A stretch of 38,632 nucleotides of DNA. It comes from a virus. The stretch is from positions 1-38,632 of IMG/VR virus record IMGVR_UViG_3300010396_000073, one strand, 5' to 3'. A model generated the notes under the pieces. The model ran no database searches, was not told where the DNA came from, and worked only from the letters and a program-made list of their open reading frames with translations. This document shows positions 14,053-22,900 of the stretch, piece by piece. Position 1 is the first letter of the stretch. The number at the start of each line of letters is the position of its first letter. The position numbers were made by a program, and so were the translations under genes.

Positions 14053-15186
14053 TTAGCCGAGGTAAACTAAACGCAGATGCAAACTATATTGGCCGCTGCC
14101 AATTGCTCCAGAAAGCGTGGAAGCATAAGTTATATTGTGGCCAGCTTCCTGATAAAAAGATATTTTCCCCAATCCAAGTGCCGTAGTTGACTCCGTGGCA
14201 GTGGAGCAATCTAAATTTGCGGTAGCTAGCGTCCGCCCTCCGCCACCAAGATCATCAGTCCAACCAAATACTCCCTGCAAATTGACTGCATTGCCTGTAG
14301 TGGTGACTTCCAAGTAGTAATGCAATTCATACATTCCAGCCGGAGCTGAAGAAAGTAACGGTGTGGTAGATATGGCGGAAGTCTGGGCAGTGATATTAGC
14401 TAAAGCAACAATCGTTCCTATGCCTGCTCCAGCTAGAGATGCGCCGTTATATAGGCCTAGCGTTCCGGTCATTTGCAAATTTCTTAAGATCACATCTGCC
14501 AAACTGGAGTTGTCGGCGGCTGCTATGCGTAATTGCTGATCAACAGCAACTTGCAGCATTACATCGTTAACTTGCTGCCCATCATCGGAAGTTAGTCCAA
14601 TATTTATCTGAGGATTTATTCCGCCAGAGACAATGAATTTCCCGTCATCGGTGAATCTTGCTATATCCTTATCTGTGCCTAATGCTCTTTTCGCTATTCC
14701 AAGATAAAATCCAGTTCCATCGCCGCAGTAAATTCTTCCAATTACATTTGTGCCCAATGAATGGGTATTATCGGTTCCGGCAATTAATAGCTTATTAGTT
14801 GCTGAATTCGGCCAAGTTTCGGGAAATGGGCCTTGGATCGCTAAATCGCGGAATGTCTGGAGGGCAGTCCAAGTCTGCGGAAGGGAGGTTATTGCCGTAC
14901 CGGGAATAACGCTATACACATTATCCACGCTCCACAGTTGAGCATTATTAGCATCTGTAAGTACAAATTTATATGTAAGAGATGCGTCTAGCCATACCTC
15001 TGCCCATCCGCCGGAGTCCAAAGTTACGGGGTTAGTATTTGGTACCGTGCCTGATTCATCGGCATAGGTAGACTGCGGGGTTGAGGTACCTGCCGCATAG
15101 GAGTATAGAAACCCTCCGGCCAGTGGATTCCCATTAGAATCAAAGAATTGCATTCGTGGAACGGGTAAAAGCTGAGTAGTTGGCAT
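14053..15186 (-). CDS. Tail fibre or tailspike anchor protein
   Basis: The 377-residue product begins with a head-binding module widely used by podophage fibres: 'PVPRMQFFDSNGNPLAGGFLYSYAAGTSTPQSTYADESG', 'NPVTLDSGGWAEVWL', 'YKFVLTDANNAQLWSVDNV' (residues 8-105). The middle contains 'FRDLAIQGPFPETWPNSATN', and the end is beta-rich ('YELHYYLEVTTTGNAVNLQG'). Unlike the next three fibre-region genes it has no signal peptide, so it is the best candidate for a true virion attachment fibre. It follows the ejection protein genes, across the plus-strand pair at 15260-15813. Confidence 0.85.
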   Translation of the reverse strand: MPTTQLLPVPRMQFFDSNGNPLAGGFLYSYAAGTSTPQSTYADESGTVPNTNPVTLDSGGWAEVWLDASLTYKFVLTDANNAQLWSVDNVYSVIPGTAITSLPQTWTALQTFRDLAIQGPFPETWPNSATNKLLIAGTDNTHSLGTNVIGRIYCGDGTGFYLGIAKRALGTDKDIARFTDDGKFIVSGGINPQINIGLTSDDGQQVNDVMLQVAVDQQLRIAAADNSSLADVILRNLQMTGTLGLYNGASLAGAGIGTIVALANITAQTSAISTTPLLSSAPAGMYELHYYLEVTTTGNAVNLQGVFGWTDDLGGGGRTLATANLDCSTATESTTALGLGKISFYQEAGHNITYASTLSGAIGSGQYSLHLRLVYLG

Positions 15187-15259
15187 TCGGTTTTTATTCT
15201 CTTATCTAGAGATTCACTTGGAGAAAGCCTTTAGAAATGGGAAGATTTATAACCTTTTT

Positions 15260-15616
15260 ATGAGACTTTGTTGGGTTTTATTAATCGCTGCTTGCGCACC
15301 TTTATGCTTCGCTGTCAACAAAAATTGGCAAGACGCAGAGTTTTCGCAAATGGAAATTCGCCAGGATGACGGAGGCACCGTTGTTGCTCCTGTTGGCGGA
15401 ATGATTGCCGCGATCCCAGTCAACAGATGCACGATTATCTATACATTTAAAACTGATAAGTTGATCGTGCAGGCTTTCAATAATTGCAAGCATCTAAATT
15501 TCACACTTCATGAGCATATGAAGATCTTCCCGGAAACGAATAAATTAAAAGTGCTCGACGACTCTGGGAAAGAAGTAGGGTTGACCATTTTGGTAAAGAA
15601 ATTGAGGAACCCGTAA
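15260..15616 (+). CDS. Small exported protein, host-like
   Basis: The 118-residue product begins MRLCWVLLIAACAPLCFA, a signal peptide. The mature part opens NWQDAEF and has 'VAPVGGMIAAIPVNRCTIIYTF' and 'LKVLDDSGKEVGLTILVKK', a beta pattern that resembles small exported proteins common in acidobacterial genomes. An upstream TTG at 15218 is in frame but would extend past the signal peptide. It runs right, opposite its neighbours, and its TAA overlaps the next ATG. A moron taken from a host is the likeliest reading. Confidence 0.65.
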   Translation: MRLCWVLLIAACAPLCFAVNKNWQDAEFSQMEIRQDDGGTVVAPVGGMIAAIPVNRCTIIYTFKTDKLIVQAFNNCKHLNFTLHEHMKIFPETNKLKVLDDSGKEVGLTILVKKLRNP

Positions 15617-15813
15617 TGTTGGTTGATATTTTTCTCACTATGCTGGTCGCTGGCATAGGCGGCTATACACTAATCAAGTTGTCTCATTTTTTTATGGGCT
15701 GCGAGTATCGTCAGTGGAAGAACTCTGGCGGGCCGCAGCAGCAGACGCAAGAGATGCTTGATAGGCTGCGACGCGAGAAACAGCTCGCGCATACGGAACA
15801 CCGCTCTTATTAA
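15616..15813 (+). CDS. Small N-terminal-anchored membrane protein
   Basis: The 65-residue product has a membrane helix at about 4-27 (DIFLTMLVAGIGGYTLIKLSHFF) and a charged, Gln-rich tail ('QQQTQEMLDRLRREKQLAH'). Its ATG shares a base with the stop of the exported-protein gene (TAATG), so the two form a rightward pair. Its last 122 bases lie antisense to the end of the 15692 gene, an unusual overlap that lowers confidence. Membrane anchor plus exported partner recalls a spanin pair, but neither has a spanin coiled coil. Confidence 0.5.
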   Translation: MLVDIFLTMLVAGIGGYTLIKLSHFFMGCEYRQWKNSGGPQQQTQEMLDRLRREKQLAHTEHRSY

Positions 15814-17137
15814 GAGCAATCGCTAGTCTTGATTTAACCCCCGGATCATCCAATACAGCCTTTAATGCCCCGGCTACCATCCCTAATTTCCCGCTTCCTG
15901 TAATAGCTTGCGTTGCAGCCGCCGTAATAGGAGTACCAATGCCCAAAAGTTGGTGATTACTAATGCGGCCAACCGCTCTCTCTAGGGTGGGTTGCAAATC
16001 ATAAAGTTTTGATTCAGCAGCATTGAGTTCTCTAAGTTCTGGAAATTGATTTGCAATCTCTTCTTTCAATCCACGCGCTAGGGCTTTTTGCGCTTCGATT
16101 GATGCGCTTCCCTGCTCTCCGAATTTTCCATTCAATACTCGGTATGTTCCGATCTTCATTGCCTGAGCTTTATCTGCTGGGATTGGACTTGGATTGTTGT
16201 CCAAAAACTCTTGTTTAGAATCTGCAATAGCTTTTAAATCAGCGTTTCTGTTAACTTGTTCCGTGAAGTTGTTTACAACTCCAGATGTTCTAGCCGCCAC
16301 CGCATTTGGGTCTATAGTTTTGTTTGGATTCGATGCAATAGCATCTGTAACTTTTTGCTGTAATGCATCGAGTAAATCTCCAATTTTATTCACGCCTTCT
16401 TTTGATACTGGAATTCGTTCTTGCAGCCCCGTATTTACAATGGCCGCTCTCTCATCTGGACTCAAGGTGGTAGAAGGCTTCAATGCACTTTCATAGGCTT
16501 GCTGAGGCGTTCTCCCCATTAATAATGTTCTGGAGATTACAGGATTAGCAAGATATTTAGCTGCATCGGCGGCTCCAGCCGCCCCACCCGTTGTCATAGC
16601 TGCACCTTGTAGTCCTTGCTGGATTCGATCAGGCAACGGTTGGTTGTTATCCGAAGAAACGGCGTTGGCAACTTGCTTTGCACCCGCTCCTGCGAAGGTT
16701 GCTGCTGCTGTTCCTTGTAAGGCTTTCAGTGCGGTGGCTGTTTTGCTTGCTGCTGGGACAGCCTTTCCTAATGCGCTGGCGGCCATCATTCCTAAACTTG
16801 CTGGCGATGTAAAGGATGAAAGAGTATCTGCCGTATCAACTACCGCACCTGATAACCCTGAACGGATCGCAGCAAGGATGGGATGATCCATGTTTACGTA
16901 TCCCTCATTTCGCTTCAGATAATCGTATGTACTTTCTCCGGGCTTCATGTCTGGAGGTTTGCGCGATCCAATGCTGGCGAGATCAAGAAGGGTTTTACCT
17001 TTAACGATTGGAGTATTGATGGCACTCCATACGCGCGAGGCAATAGAAGGCTGCTCTTTTGGAGCATCATCCCACTGAACTTGGGGGGTCTGATTTTGAG
17101 TACTTGGAGCGTCCCAGGTTATTTGCGAAGTACTCAC
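15692..17137 (-). CDS. Internal virion (DNA ejection) protein
   Basis: The 481-residue product begins with short repeated 'W-D' motifs ('ITWDAPSTQ', 'VQWDDAPKE') and continues in Ala/Gly-rich helices, 'SGLSGAVVDTADTLSSFTSPASLGMMAAS' and 'GTAAATFAGAGAKQVANAV', with long alpha-helical stretches to the end. This composition, and the place between the tail hub and the fibre anchor, fit the gp7/gp16/gp20 ejection proteins of P22-like phages, which leave the capsid with the DNA to bridge the envelope. No enzymatic motif is seen. The stop lies antisense within the 15616 gene. Confidence 0.7.
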   Translation of the reverse strand: MSTSQITWDAPSTQNQTPQVQWDDAPKEQPSIASRVWSAINTPIVKGKTLLDLASIGSRKPPDMKPGESTYDYLKRNEGYVNMDHPILAAIRSGLSGAVVDTADTLSSFTSPASLGMMAASALGKAVPAASKTATALKALQGTAAATFAGAGAKQVANAVSSDNNQPLPDRIQQGLQGAAMTTGGAAGAADAAKYLANPVISRTLLMGRTPQQAYESALKPSTTLSPDERAAIVNTGLQERIPVSKEGVNKIGDLLDALQQKVTDAIASNPNKTIDPNAVAARTSGVVNNFTEQVNRNADLKAIADSKQEFLDNNPSPIPADKAQAMKIGTYRVLNGKFGEQGSASIEAQKALARGLKEEIANQFPELRELNAAESKLYDLQPTLERAVGRISNHQLLGIGTPITAAATQAITGSGKLGMVAGALKAVLDDPGVKSRLAIALNKSGVPYARAVSRVAAYQASLASAAAARQSSSTDDTRSP

Positions 17138-18630
17138 TGAGCTACGATCCTTCCACCGCGAATTATCACTTTGGTTCCATTAGGCAGCGTTCCGGTTGAT
17201 CCTTCTGGTTTTCCCGCAGGAGCCGGGCCCAAATCTTGTGCACCGCCTTCACCAAAATTTGGCTGCGCTTGGGTACCAGATGCAAATCTCTGCTTGAGCG
17301 CATCACGCTTAGAATTCATCAACGAAATTGCATTGTTGATTGCGCCTTTGAGTTGTGCGGGAGAATTTGCAGCATTAAATGGCCCTTGTACGGCTTCAAT
17401 TTCCGCGTCCGTAGCCCCGCCGCCTTTGAATACCTTGGAAATTTCCCCCGATAGCGCGTTCTTAATAACATTGAAATTTGTCGTCCTATCCGATCCGAAC
17501 TGATAACCCAAGGCGTTCCCAAGTTTATTGAGTTGCACTACATTCCCATTGTTAAGTGCGTCAGTAGCCTGAGAGAGTTGCTTCGCGTGATCGATAGCAG
17601 TGTTGAACGCTGTCAAACTATCCGCCGATTTTCCTGAAGTGAAGTCTTTCAGCACGCCTTTTTCCACGTCATAGTTCGCAGAATTAAATTGCGGATTGGC
17701 CTGCATCACAGCTTGCAAAAATTCCTGACGCTTTGCTAACGGAGTTCTATAAGTGATGGCGTCAGAGATTTTCATCTTCCCATTGGCGACAGCCTGAACC
17801 ATCGGGTTATCAGGCGTGAAGGTTGCGCCTTGGTTCTGCAAATTGAAATTGAATGCAGGCACCAACTGCGCTTTATATTTCTGGTAGTCCGCGAGCGTCT
17901 TTCCCGGATGCTCCTTGAGCCATTGATTTGCTTCTTGAACTTCCAAGGGAATCCCAGGAGCCGCTCCGCCGCTCTGCATTGCCTTCAATTCATTCTGCTT
18001 TATCTGCGATTCTGCTTGTAGTCCCGGCAATGTTGCCGAGGCCGATGCCGCTTCCCTTTGATCTTTCTTTTCAGCAAGTAGCTGTTCAACAGTTTTCATG
18101 CTGTTGGCCATTAACTGTGCTTGCTGGTCGCCGGGGTACTGCGCAGGAGCGGACTGTTCGTTAATCAATCCCTGCCGCAAAGCCATATTTCTATTCAGCG
18201 TCCAAAGAGCCTGCTTATCTTCTTGCGGAGCCTGTACCACTGATTCGATCAGCGGAATTAGTTGCTGATGCTGTTTGCTGGCTAGATCAAGTTTGTCCTG
18301 AGGAAGTTTGTCGAGTTCCTGCTGAGTTGCTGCGAGATTCTTTCCAATGGCCGCAATGCCGTTTGGTGAAACTCCATATTGAGCAGCCAATTGCTGAAAT
18401 TTCTGCGGGTCGCCGTTTGCATCTTGGAAAGCTCGCGTACTTTTCTGGCGGTCAAGCAAATCCTGGGTGCGTTGTTCATTCTCTAACTGGCCCGCCTGTA
18501 CTTGCTGCTTCTGAATTTGCTGGCCTTGCAAAAGAGATTTCAATTGGACATACTTCCCCACTGTTCCGAGGATGTCGTTATTGTTCTCTTGTGGTCTTAC
18601 TGAGAGTGCTGGCAGTGGAATGGATGACAT
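17134..18630 (-). CDS. Internal virion (DNA ejection) protein
   Basis: The 498-residue product is almost entirely helical and Gln-rich ('LKSLLQGQQIQKQQVQAGQLENEQRTQDLLDRQKS', 'AEKKDQREAASASATLPGLQAES'), with a Gly/Pro-rich end ('LGPAPAGKPEGSTGTLPNGTKVIIRGGRIV') resembling short beta tips in virion proteins. It overlaps both neighbours by a few bases. Size, Gln/Ala bias and context suit the second of three ejection proteins. No conserved enzymatic residues are visible. Confidence 0.7.
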   Translation of the reverse strand: MSSIPLPALSVRPQENNNDILGTVGKYVQLKSLLQGQQIQKQQVQAGQLENEQRTQDLLDRQKSTRAFQDANGDPQKFQQLAAQYGVSPNGIAAIGKNLAATQQELDKLPQDKLDLASKQHQQLIPLIESVVQAPQEDKQALWTLNRNMALRQGLINEQSAPAQYPGDQQAQLMANSMKTVEQLLAEKKDQREAASASATLPGLQAESQIKQNELKAMQSGGAAPGIPLEVQEANQWLKEHPGKTLADYQKYKAQLVPAFNFNLQNQGATFTPDNPMVQAVANGKMKISDAITYRTPLAKRQEFLQAVMQANPQFNSANYDVEKGVLKDFTSGKSADSLTAFNTAIDHAKQLSQATDALNNGNVVQLNKLGNALGYQFGSDRTTNFNVIKNALSGEISKVFKGGGATDAEIEAVQGPFNAANSPAQLKGAINNAISLMNSKRDALKQRFASGTQAQPNFGEGGAQDLGPAPAGKPEGSTGTLPNGTKVIIRGGRIVAQ

Positions 18631-19352
18631 TAGGTTGTAACCCCACTTCCGCTTCCGCCTTGCTTACCTAGCTTACCTAAAAGTTCCTTCAAGAGAACCG
18701 CCTGTGTAGCATCTCCGCCGAGATCGTTAAATAGGTTCCCGTAAATGTTCCCGCTTGCCGCGTACCCGCTTGCTCGCGCTGCCGCAGCATTCTGAATATC
18801 GTTGGATTGTTGCTGACCTCCAGTAAGCAATGTATTGGCCACTTGACCCGCTGAATTGCTTCCCGCATTAGCTTCCGTAGAAGCGGAATTTTGGCCAAAC
18901 CCTGCAACTGTGGCGTAGCGGTTGAAGATGTTTTGAAATTCGTTAGATCCATAATTCTGCCCAAACTCGTCAAGCGCCTTCGCCGTTCCGCCGGTGAGCA
19001 AATTGCCCCTTGCAGCCGCCGACCTATTAAGAGCTTTTGTGCCTTCTGAAAGCCTGAACGCTAATCCAGGGTCATTTTGCTCATTGGGAGTGATCTTCCC
19101 ACTTAGTAAATCTTGGATTGAGCCTAATGCTGACTGCCCAGCGGCAATATAGGGAGCTTCATTCTTTTGAGTATCGGCATATTGCTGCTTTTCAAAATCA
19201 AGGGCCGCTTGCTGATCTTCATGTTGGAGTTCGGCTGCTTGATCGGCTGCGCTGACTTGAGCATTAGCCGCTTTTCCTGCCGCGTGAACGGAAATCGCAG
19301 AACCACCAATAGCTCCCGCTGCACCTATCGCCGCAATCGCCGCTAGAGGCAT
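18630..19352 (-). CDS. DNA ejection protein with N-terminal Ala/Gly segment
   Basis: The 240-residue product begins MPLAAIAAIGAAGAIGGSAISVHAAGKAANAQ, the hydrophobic Ala/Gly start typical of phage internal proteins that insert into membranes on ejection. A glutamine-rich helix ('ADQAAELQHEDQQAALDFEKQQYADTQKNEAP') follows, then a Gly/Asn-rich domain ('LNRSAAARGNLLTGGTAKALDEFGQNYGSNEFQNIFNRY') often found in podovirus head proteins. It forms a three-gene set with the genes at 17134 and 15692. Confidence 0.75.
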   Translation of the reverse strand: MPLAAIAAIGAAGAIGGSAISVHAAGKAANAQVSAADQAAELQHEDQQAALDFEKQQYADTQKNEAPYIAAGQSALGSIQDLLSGKITPNEQNDPGLAFRLSEGTKALNRSAAARGNLLTGGTAKALDEFGQNYGSNEFQNIFNRYATVAGFGQNSASTEANAGSNSAGQVANTLLTGGQQQSNDIQNAAAARASGYAASGNIYGNLFNDLGGDATQAVLLKELLGKLGKQGGSGSGVTT

Positions 19353-19807
19353 TTGCTTACTCCCATGAGAATCTGATCCCGCAATATTCCGCTTTTCATA
19401 AATGATTTGGGATTTACGCCGTAAACCTGAAAGCCAACATCGTGAGAAAACTTAAGCGCACGCCGATTGTTGTCAGGTATGTCAGTAACAATTCGCGCAT
19501 ATGCCGTATTCGTCCAGGCCCACTCGATAGCTTCCTTAGCACATTGCCTCGCCCGTTCTCCGTAAGCGGCCGGCAGTAAGCAGGTGTGAACTTTTGCGCA
19601 GACATGGTTTTCGGGGACCAAAACGAACATTCCCATGAGTTCGGTTTCATCCCAAATAACGACATAATGTATTTGCTCGCTTTCAATGGGTTTGTAATCG
19701 TCTGCTTTTGGCGAGAAATCATCAGATATGAATGGATATACAAGGCGATGAGTAGCTATTCTTCGAATAAGTTCATAATCCTTGCTTAGCTCTATCCTAA
19801 AAGCCAT
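19343..19807 (-). CDS. GNAT-like protein of the head-assembly block (P22 gp14-like place)
   Basis: The 154-residue product has an acetyltransferase-like fold pattern: 'HYVVIWDETELMGMFVLVPEN' (beta hairpin), 'CLLPAAYGERARQCAKEAIEWAWTNTAYARIVTDIP' and the 'NRRALKFSHDVGFQVYGV' ending that GNAT proteins use for cofactor and substrate. Podoviruses often carry such a DUF2824-like protein among head and ejection genes, where the P22 counterpart aids assembly. Whether it acetylates anything here is unknown. No Shine-Dalgarno site is evident at the ATG. Confidence 0.75.
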   Translation of the reverse strand: MAFRIELSKDYELIRRIATHRLVYPFISDDFSPKADDYKPIESEQIHYVVIWDETELMGMFVLVPENHVCAKVHTCLLPAAYGERARQCAKEAIEWAWTNTAYARIVTDIPDNNRRALKFSHDVGFQVYGVNPKSFMKSGILRDQILMGVSKCL

Positions 19808-19840
19808 TCGGGAACACTGTTACGCTGCCCACTGTGACGA

Positions 19841-20068
19841 TCATAAGTAGTAAGGAACCTTGAACTGCTGAGTCCCGACCTGAATCACTACATAGCCTTG
19901 TGGCGTTGCTGGCAAAGCCTGAGAACTTCCAGCATCCGCGCTGGTCACCGTTCTAGGGAATAATCCTGAAACCTGCTGAAACCATCTAATCCATCCGTAA
20001 CTTATTGCCTTGGTGTCAGGATCAATAAACGGAGTCCTTACGGGAGGATCGGGAAATAAATTAGCCAC
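19841..20068 (-). CDS. Small virion protein of the tail-hub block
   Basis: The 75-residue product (GTG start) reads 'FPDPPVRTPFIDPDTKAISYGWIRWFQQVSGLFP', a pattern common in short podovirus proteins encoded beside the gp10 hub. The rest is beta-like ('GYVVIQVGTQQFKVPYYL'). It overlaps the end of the gp10-like gene by eight bases. Probably a tail or fibre connector component. Confidence 0.7.
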   Translation of the reverse strand: MANLFPDPPVRTPFIDPDTKAISYGWIRWFQQVSGLFPRTVTSADAGSSQALPATPQGYVVIQVGTQQFKVPYYL

Positions 20069-21485
20069 CGTTCACCTGCAAATAAGCGTCTGTCACACGC
20101 CAAGGAATAGGGTCACTAACCGAGAACTCATAAATCCTGTCTCTAGACCTGCCTAATCTTCGAAACATCACGCGCTTTTTGTATTCTCCGGCAAACCCAT
20201 ACCCTACTGCGTATTCATCGCTCCACGTCTGGGCAGCATCATCTGACCATCTGAGGACAGCTTGAGGTTCACGAGGATTGCCGAATCCATCCAATAATGG
20301 AGATGGCGCCAGGCCCACCTGTAAGTCAACTTGAATCTGATTATGGATGATCCATTGCTGCTCATTTGAAATGTGCGGAGCGCGGCGGAACCGACGAATT
20401 AGTTGGCCGTCATCATCTAAGATATTGGGCGACATTTCGAATATTGCTCCGCTCATCCAATCGCCAACTAGGTGCTTACCGAATGCAGACGCGTGACATT
20501 CGCTTCTCTGCGCTGAATATGATCCATTACTGAAGTATCCCCGTTCGTGCCATAGACCTGTACCTGCGTCGTACACCCAAGTCTTGTTGGCTGTTGGAAA
20601 GTAAATCTGCCAGAACGAATGTCCTCTATCTTGAAATGGATAGGCAATCGCATCCGAAATAGTCGGATATCCGGCCCATTCATTCTCTATTGCATATGTA
20701 CTAACTCTTTGCGGAGTGTAGCCTTGCGCTCGCCAAGCAATTCCCTGCCCACGTTCATCTGCGCCAATCCAGAAGTTGCTGTTATCTAGTCGCACCGGAG
20801 AAAACGAAGCCGCGCATCCTTCCTCAATAAATGCTCCAGGAATTGGTTGCAATGGATTGTCTGGATCGGTTGTTGCTCCGTAAACAACTGTGCGCTGGAG
20901 TCCGTAAAACCAGAATTCTCCGTGATCTACTAATAGCGAAGAAATATTGTCGGGGTAGCCTTCAATCTCTGCAATGTCTAGTGGATCCCATGTAGTACCG
21001 TCGCCCAAGGTAAACTGAAACTTATTTGTATCCTGCAAAACCGCGACAAAGTATCCCGAGCCATATCCCGCCATAAGTACCGGGCCTTGTAATCCAGTGG
21101 CCTCGGTGAACGTAGCAGCAAGCAAGTCATAGACAAAGACTCTTCCGCCTGTAGTTATTAGTAATTGAGTCTGATTGGCCGACATCGAAGCGGTATTTGC
21201 GCTGGTAGCAAGACTATGAATCAGGTTGAATGATCCATCAGGGAAAATCTCATAGAGATTCGATGCCGCCGCGAACAACCGCCCATTGATTGCAAATAAT
21301 CCAGGTACGGAAGTTTCATTGGGCAGCGTGCTAAATCTCTTAAGGCCGCCAGTGGGATAAAGAGAAACTTTAGACTTCCCCGCACCAGATTCATCTGGTT
21401 CCGGGTACCAGTTCATACAGGATTGAGCGTCAGTATTAAGCGACTGGCTTTTATAAGCTGCGCCTACAAAACCGAATCTAGCCAT
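20061..21485 (-). CDS. Packaged DNA stabilization / tail hub protein, P22 gp10-like
   Basis: The 474-residue product matches the gp10 family in length (P22 gp10 is 472) and pattern: 'CMNWYPEPDESGAGKSKVSLYPTGGLKRFSTLP' at 23-56, then repeated beta blades ('LFAINGRLFAAASNLYEIF', 'FWIGADERGQGIAW', 'YPFQDRGHSFWQIYFPTANKTWVYDAGTGLWHERGYF') and 'RDRIYEFSVSDPIPWRVTDAYLQV' at the end. It closes the portal after packaging and builds the tail. An ATG at 21485 with AAGG upstream is used in preference to the TTG three bases earlier. Confidence 0.93.
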   Translation of the reverse strand: MARFGFVGAAYKSQSLNTDAQSCMNWYPEPDESGAGKSKVSLYPTGGLKRFSTLPNETSVPGLFAINGRLFAAASNLYEIFPDGSFNLIHSLATSANTASMSANQTQLLITTGGRVFVYDLLAATFTEATGLQGPVLMAGYGSGYFVAVLQDTNKFQFTLGDGTTWDPLDIAEIEGYPDNISSLLVDHGEFWFYGLQRTVVYGATTDPDNPLQPIPGAFIEEGCAASFSPVRLDNSNFWIGADERGQGIAWRAQGYTPQRVSTYAIENEWAGYPTISDAIAYPFQDRGHSFWQIYFPTANKTWVYDAGTGLWHERGYFSNGSYSAQRSECHASAFGKHLVGDWMSGAIFEMSPNILDDDGQLIRRFRRAPHISNEQQWIIHNQIQVDLQVGLAPSPLLDGFGNPREPQAVLRWSDDAAQTWSDEYAVGYGFAGEYKKRVMFRRLGRSRDRIYEFSVSDPIPWRVTDAYLQVNGG

Positions 21486-22263
21486 CAATCCTTACCCAGG
21501 TGTCGGAAATCCAGTTGTAAACAAGCGATCCGTTATTCACTACTGCCGGATCGCATCTCAGTCCGATCAGCGGAATGTTTATGCTCTTAACTTTCGCTCT
21601 TGATTCACTAGCTTGTTGCGCGACTATTGCGGGTACTTGAACGCCAAACTCTGGTGCAAGGTCAACAGCCAAGCTATATCGCAGAGCTTTTAGGTAGGCT
21701 GGCGGAAAGCTGTACGGCGTGGATAAATCTATAAACCTATTAACTGACTGCCAGCTATAAATCCCGGCTTGGAGATAGCCCACATTCGGAACAGCCCAAT
21801 AGCTCAAGTTTCTAAATGGGAACGAGCCATCATCATAAACCGCAGTAGGAATTGAACTCTGTACGTTCTTAACGGGAACATTTGCCCATGCCACATCGGT
21901 ATATACATCCAAGGGCAATTCAAGAGGCTGCGCGGGGTTTTGCAGGGAAATGATTGTGTAACTTTGAATGCTGGCTGGCCGCGCCATATCAAAATCGCCG
22001 CCATTGCCCAAGGTGTAAGTCTGCTGGCCGGAAACGATATTGAATACATTCCGTTGAATCGTGTAAATCATCAATCGTTCCGAGTTCCAAGAATCAATCA
22101 TCTGATTCAGGACCATCAAAGCGTCTTGAGCTTCACTGGCAGACGGAGTTTCCCCATTGCCTAAAATTCCGCATAGGCGCATGGAACTCTTAATCAAGTC
22201 CAATGCGGTCATCTGCAATGGAATTGCTTGAGATGTAGGGGTAGGAGTCGGGGCTACAGGCAT
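21478..22263 (-). CDS. Head-tail adaptor, P22 gp4-like
   Basis: The 261-residue product has the gp4 superfamily opening after a Pro/Thr-rich start: 'MTALDLIKSSMRLCGILGNGETPSASEAQDALMVLNQMIDSWNSERLMIYTIQRNVFNIVSGQQTYTLG' at 18-86, a helix bundle that fills the portal's base. 'YPFSFPPAYLKALRYSLAVDLAPEFG'-type helices follow (here 'FPPAYLKALRYSLAVDLAPEFG'). Its partners are the portal and the gp10-like hub; its stop overlaps the latter's start. P22 gp4 also has muramidase activity, for which no motif is visible here. Confidence 0.88.
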   Translation of the reverse strand: MPVAPTPTPTSQAIPLQMTALDLIKSSMRLCGILGNGETPSASEAQDALMVLNQMIDSWNSERLMIYTIQRNVFNIVSGQQTYTLGNGGDFDMARPASIQSYTIISLQNPAQPLELPLDVYTDVAWANVPVKNVQSSIPTAVYDDGSFPFRNLSYWAVPNVGYLQAGIYSWQSVNRFIDLSTPYSFPPAYLKALRYSLAVDLAPEFGVQVPAIVAQQASESRAKVKSINIPLIGLRCDPAVVNNGSLVYNWISDTWVRIDG

Positions 22264-22271
22264 GAAAATGT

Positions 22272-22293
22272 GGGGCGGCGATTAAACCGCCCC
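22272..22293 (-). terminator. GC-rich hairpin between head-fibre and gp4-like genes
   Basis: GGGGCGG (22272-22278) and CCGCCCC (22287-22293) form a perfect 7-bp stem with an 8-base loop, nine bases after the stop of the 22302 gene. On the minus strand it is followed by ACATTTT, only a weak U-run, so it may tune rather than end transcription, lowering expression of genes beyond the coat. Confidence 0.45.
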
Positions 22294-22301
22294 ATTTTGA
22301 G

Positions 22302-22889
22302 TTAAGCCAACCGCGACGGATGCCACTTAGAATCAACCGGGTTATAGAAAAACTCCACAGTTGACGCAGCGGTGGTAGACGTACCCGCCACGGCGATGTT
22401 TCCCGCAGCAGTCCATGTCAAACCAGAGCTCGTGCCTTGGAATTCAATCGTGATCTTCCCACCAGAAACCAATCCGGCTGGAGGAGTGATCGTTACCAAA
22501 GCAGTTGATCCGGTGAAGCGGAAATACGAACCATTAGGAGTAATAGTCGCTCCGGTCTGATCCGTGCCGATTGGAGCATTGCTGTAAGGCGTTGCATCGG
22601 CACTAACATTCTGTGCCGGCACAAAGCCGTTGAAGTCTGAAGGCAAACCCGCAATGACTCTTGCTGAGATTAAATGCGAAGTTGCCTGGGTACCCAATTG
22701 ACCACGAAGAACGGAAATGAATGTACCCGAAACTGCGGTAACAAACATAAGCTCCTGGTCAATCTGCAAATAGGTAAATCCCGATCCGGTTGTAGAAACC
22801 GGAGCAGTAATACCTGTAGCACTGGCAACACCAATTTGAGTGTCGGTAAGCCCGACTGCGCCTGTAAGAGTGGTTACGTTAATTGACAT
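22302..22889 (-). CDS. Head decoration or small structural protein
   Basis: The 195-residue product begins MSINVTTLTGAVGLTDTQIGV, with AAGGAGAG five bases before the ATG. It is beta-rich: 'LQIDQELMFVTAVSGTFISVLRGQLGTQATSH' is a pattern shared with phage head or tail proteins that carry an immunoglobulin-like or small barrel domain. 'ITPPAGLVSGGKITIEFQGTSSGLTW' follows. It sits directly after the coat gene, where decoration proteins are usually encoded. Confidence 0.7.
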   Translation of the reverse strand: MSINVTTLTGAVGLTDTQIGVASATGITAPVSTTGSGFTYLQIDQELMFVTAVSGTFISVLRGQLGTQATSHLISARVIAGLPSDFNGFVPAQNVSADATPYSNAPIGTDQTGATITPNGSYFRFTGSTALVTITPPAGLVSGGKITIEFQGTSSGLTWTAAGNIAVAGTSTTAASTVEFFYNPVDSKWHPSRLA

Positions 22890-22900
22890 GTTTTCTCTCC

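Noticed and set aside
7440-15186. Diversity-generating retroelement acting on the fibre genes.
   Set aside because: No reverse transcriptase gene and no template/variable repeat pair was seen.
15218-15260. Upstream TTG start for the exported protein gene.
   Set aside because: It would place a charged 14-residue extension before a normal signal peptide; the ATG at 15260 is more natural.
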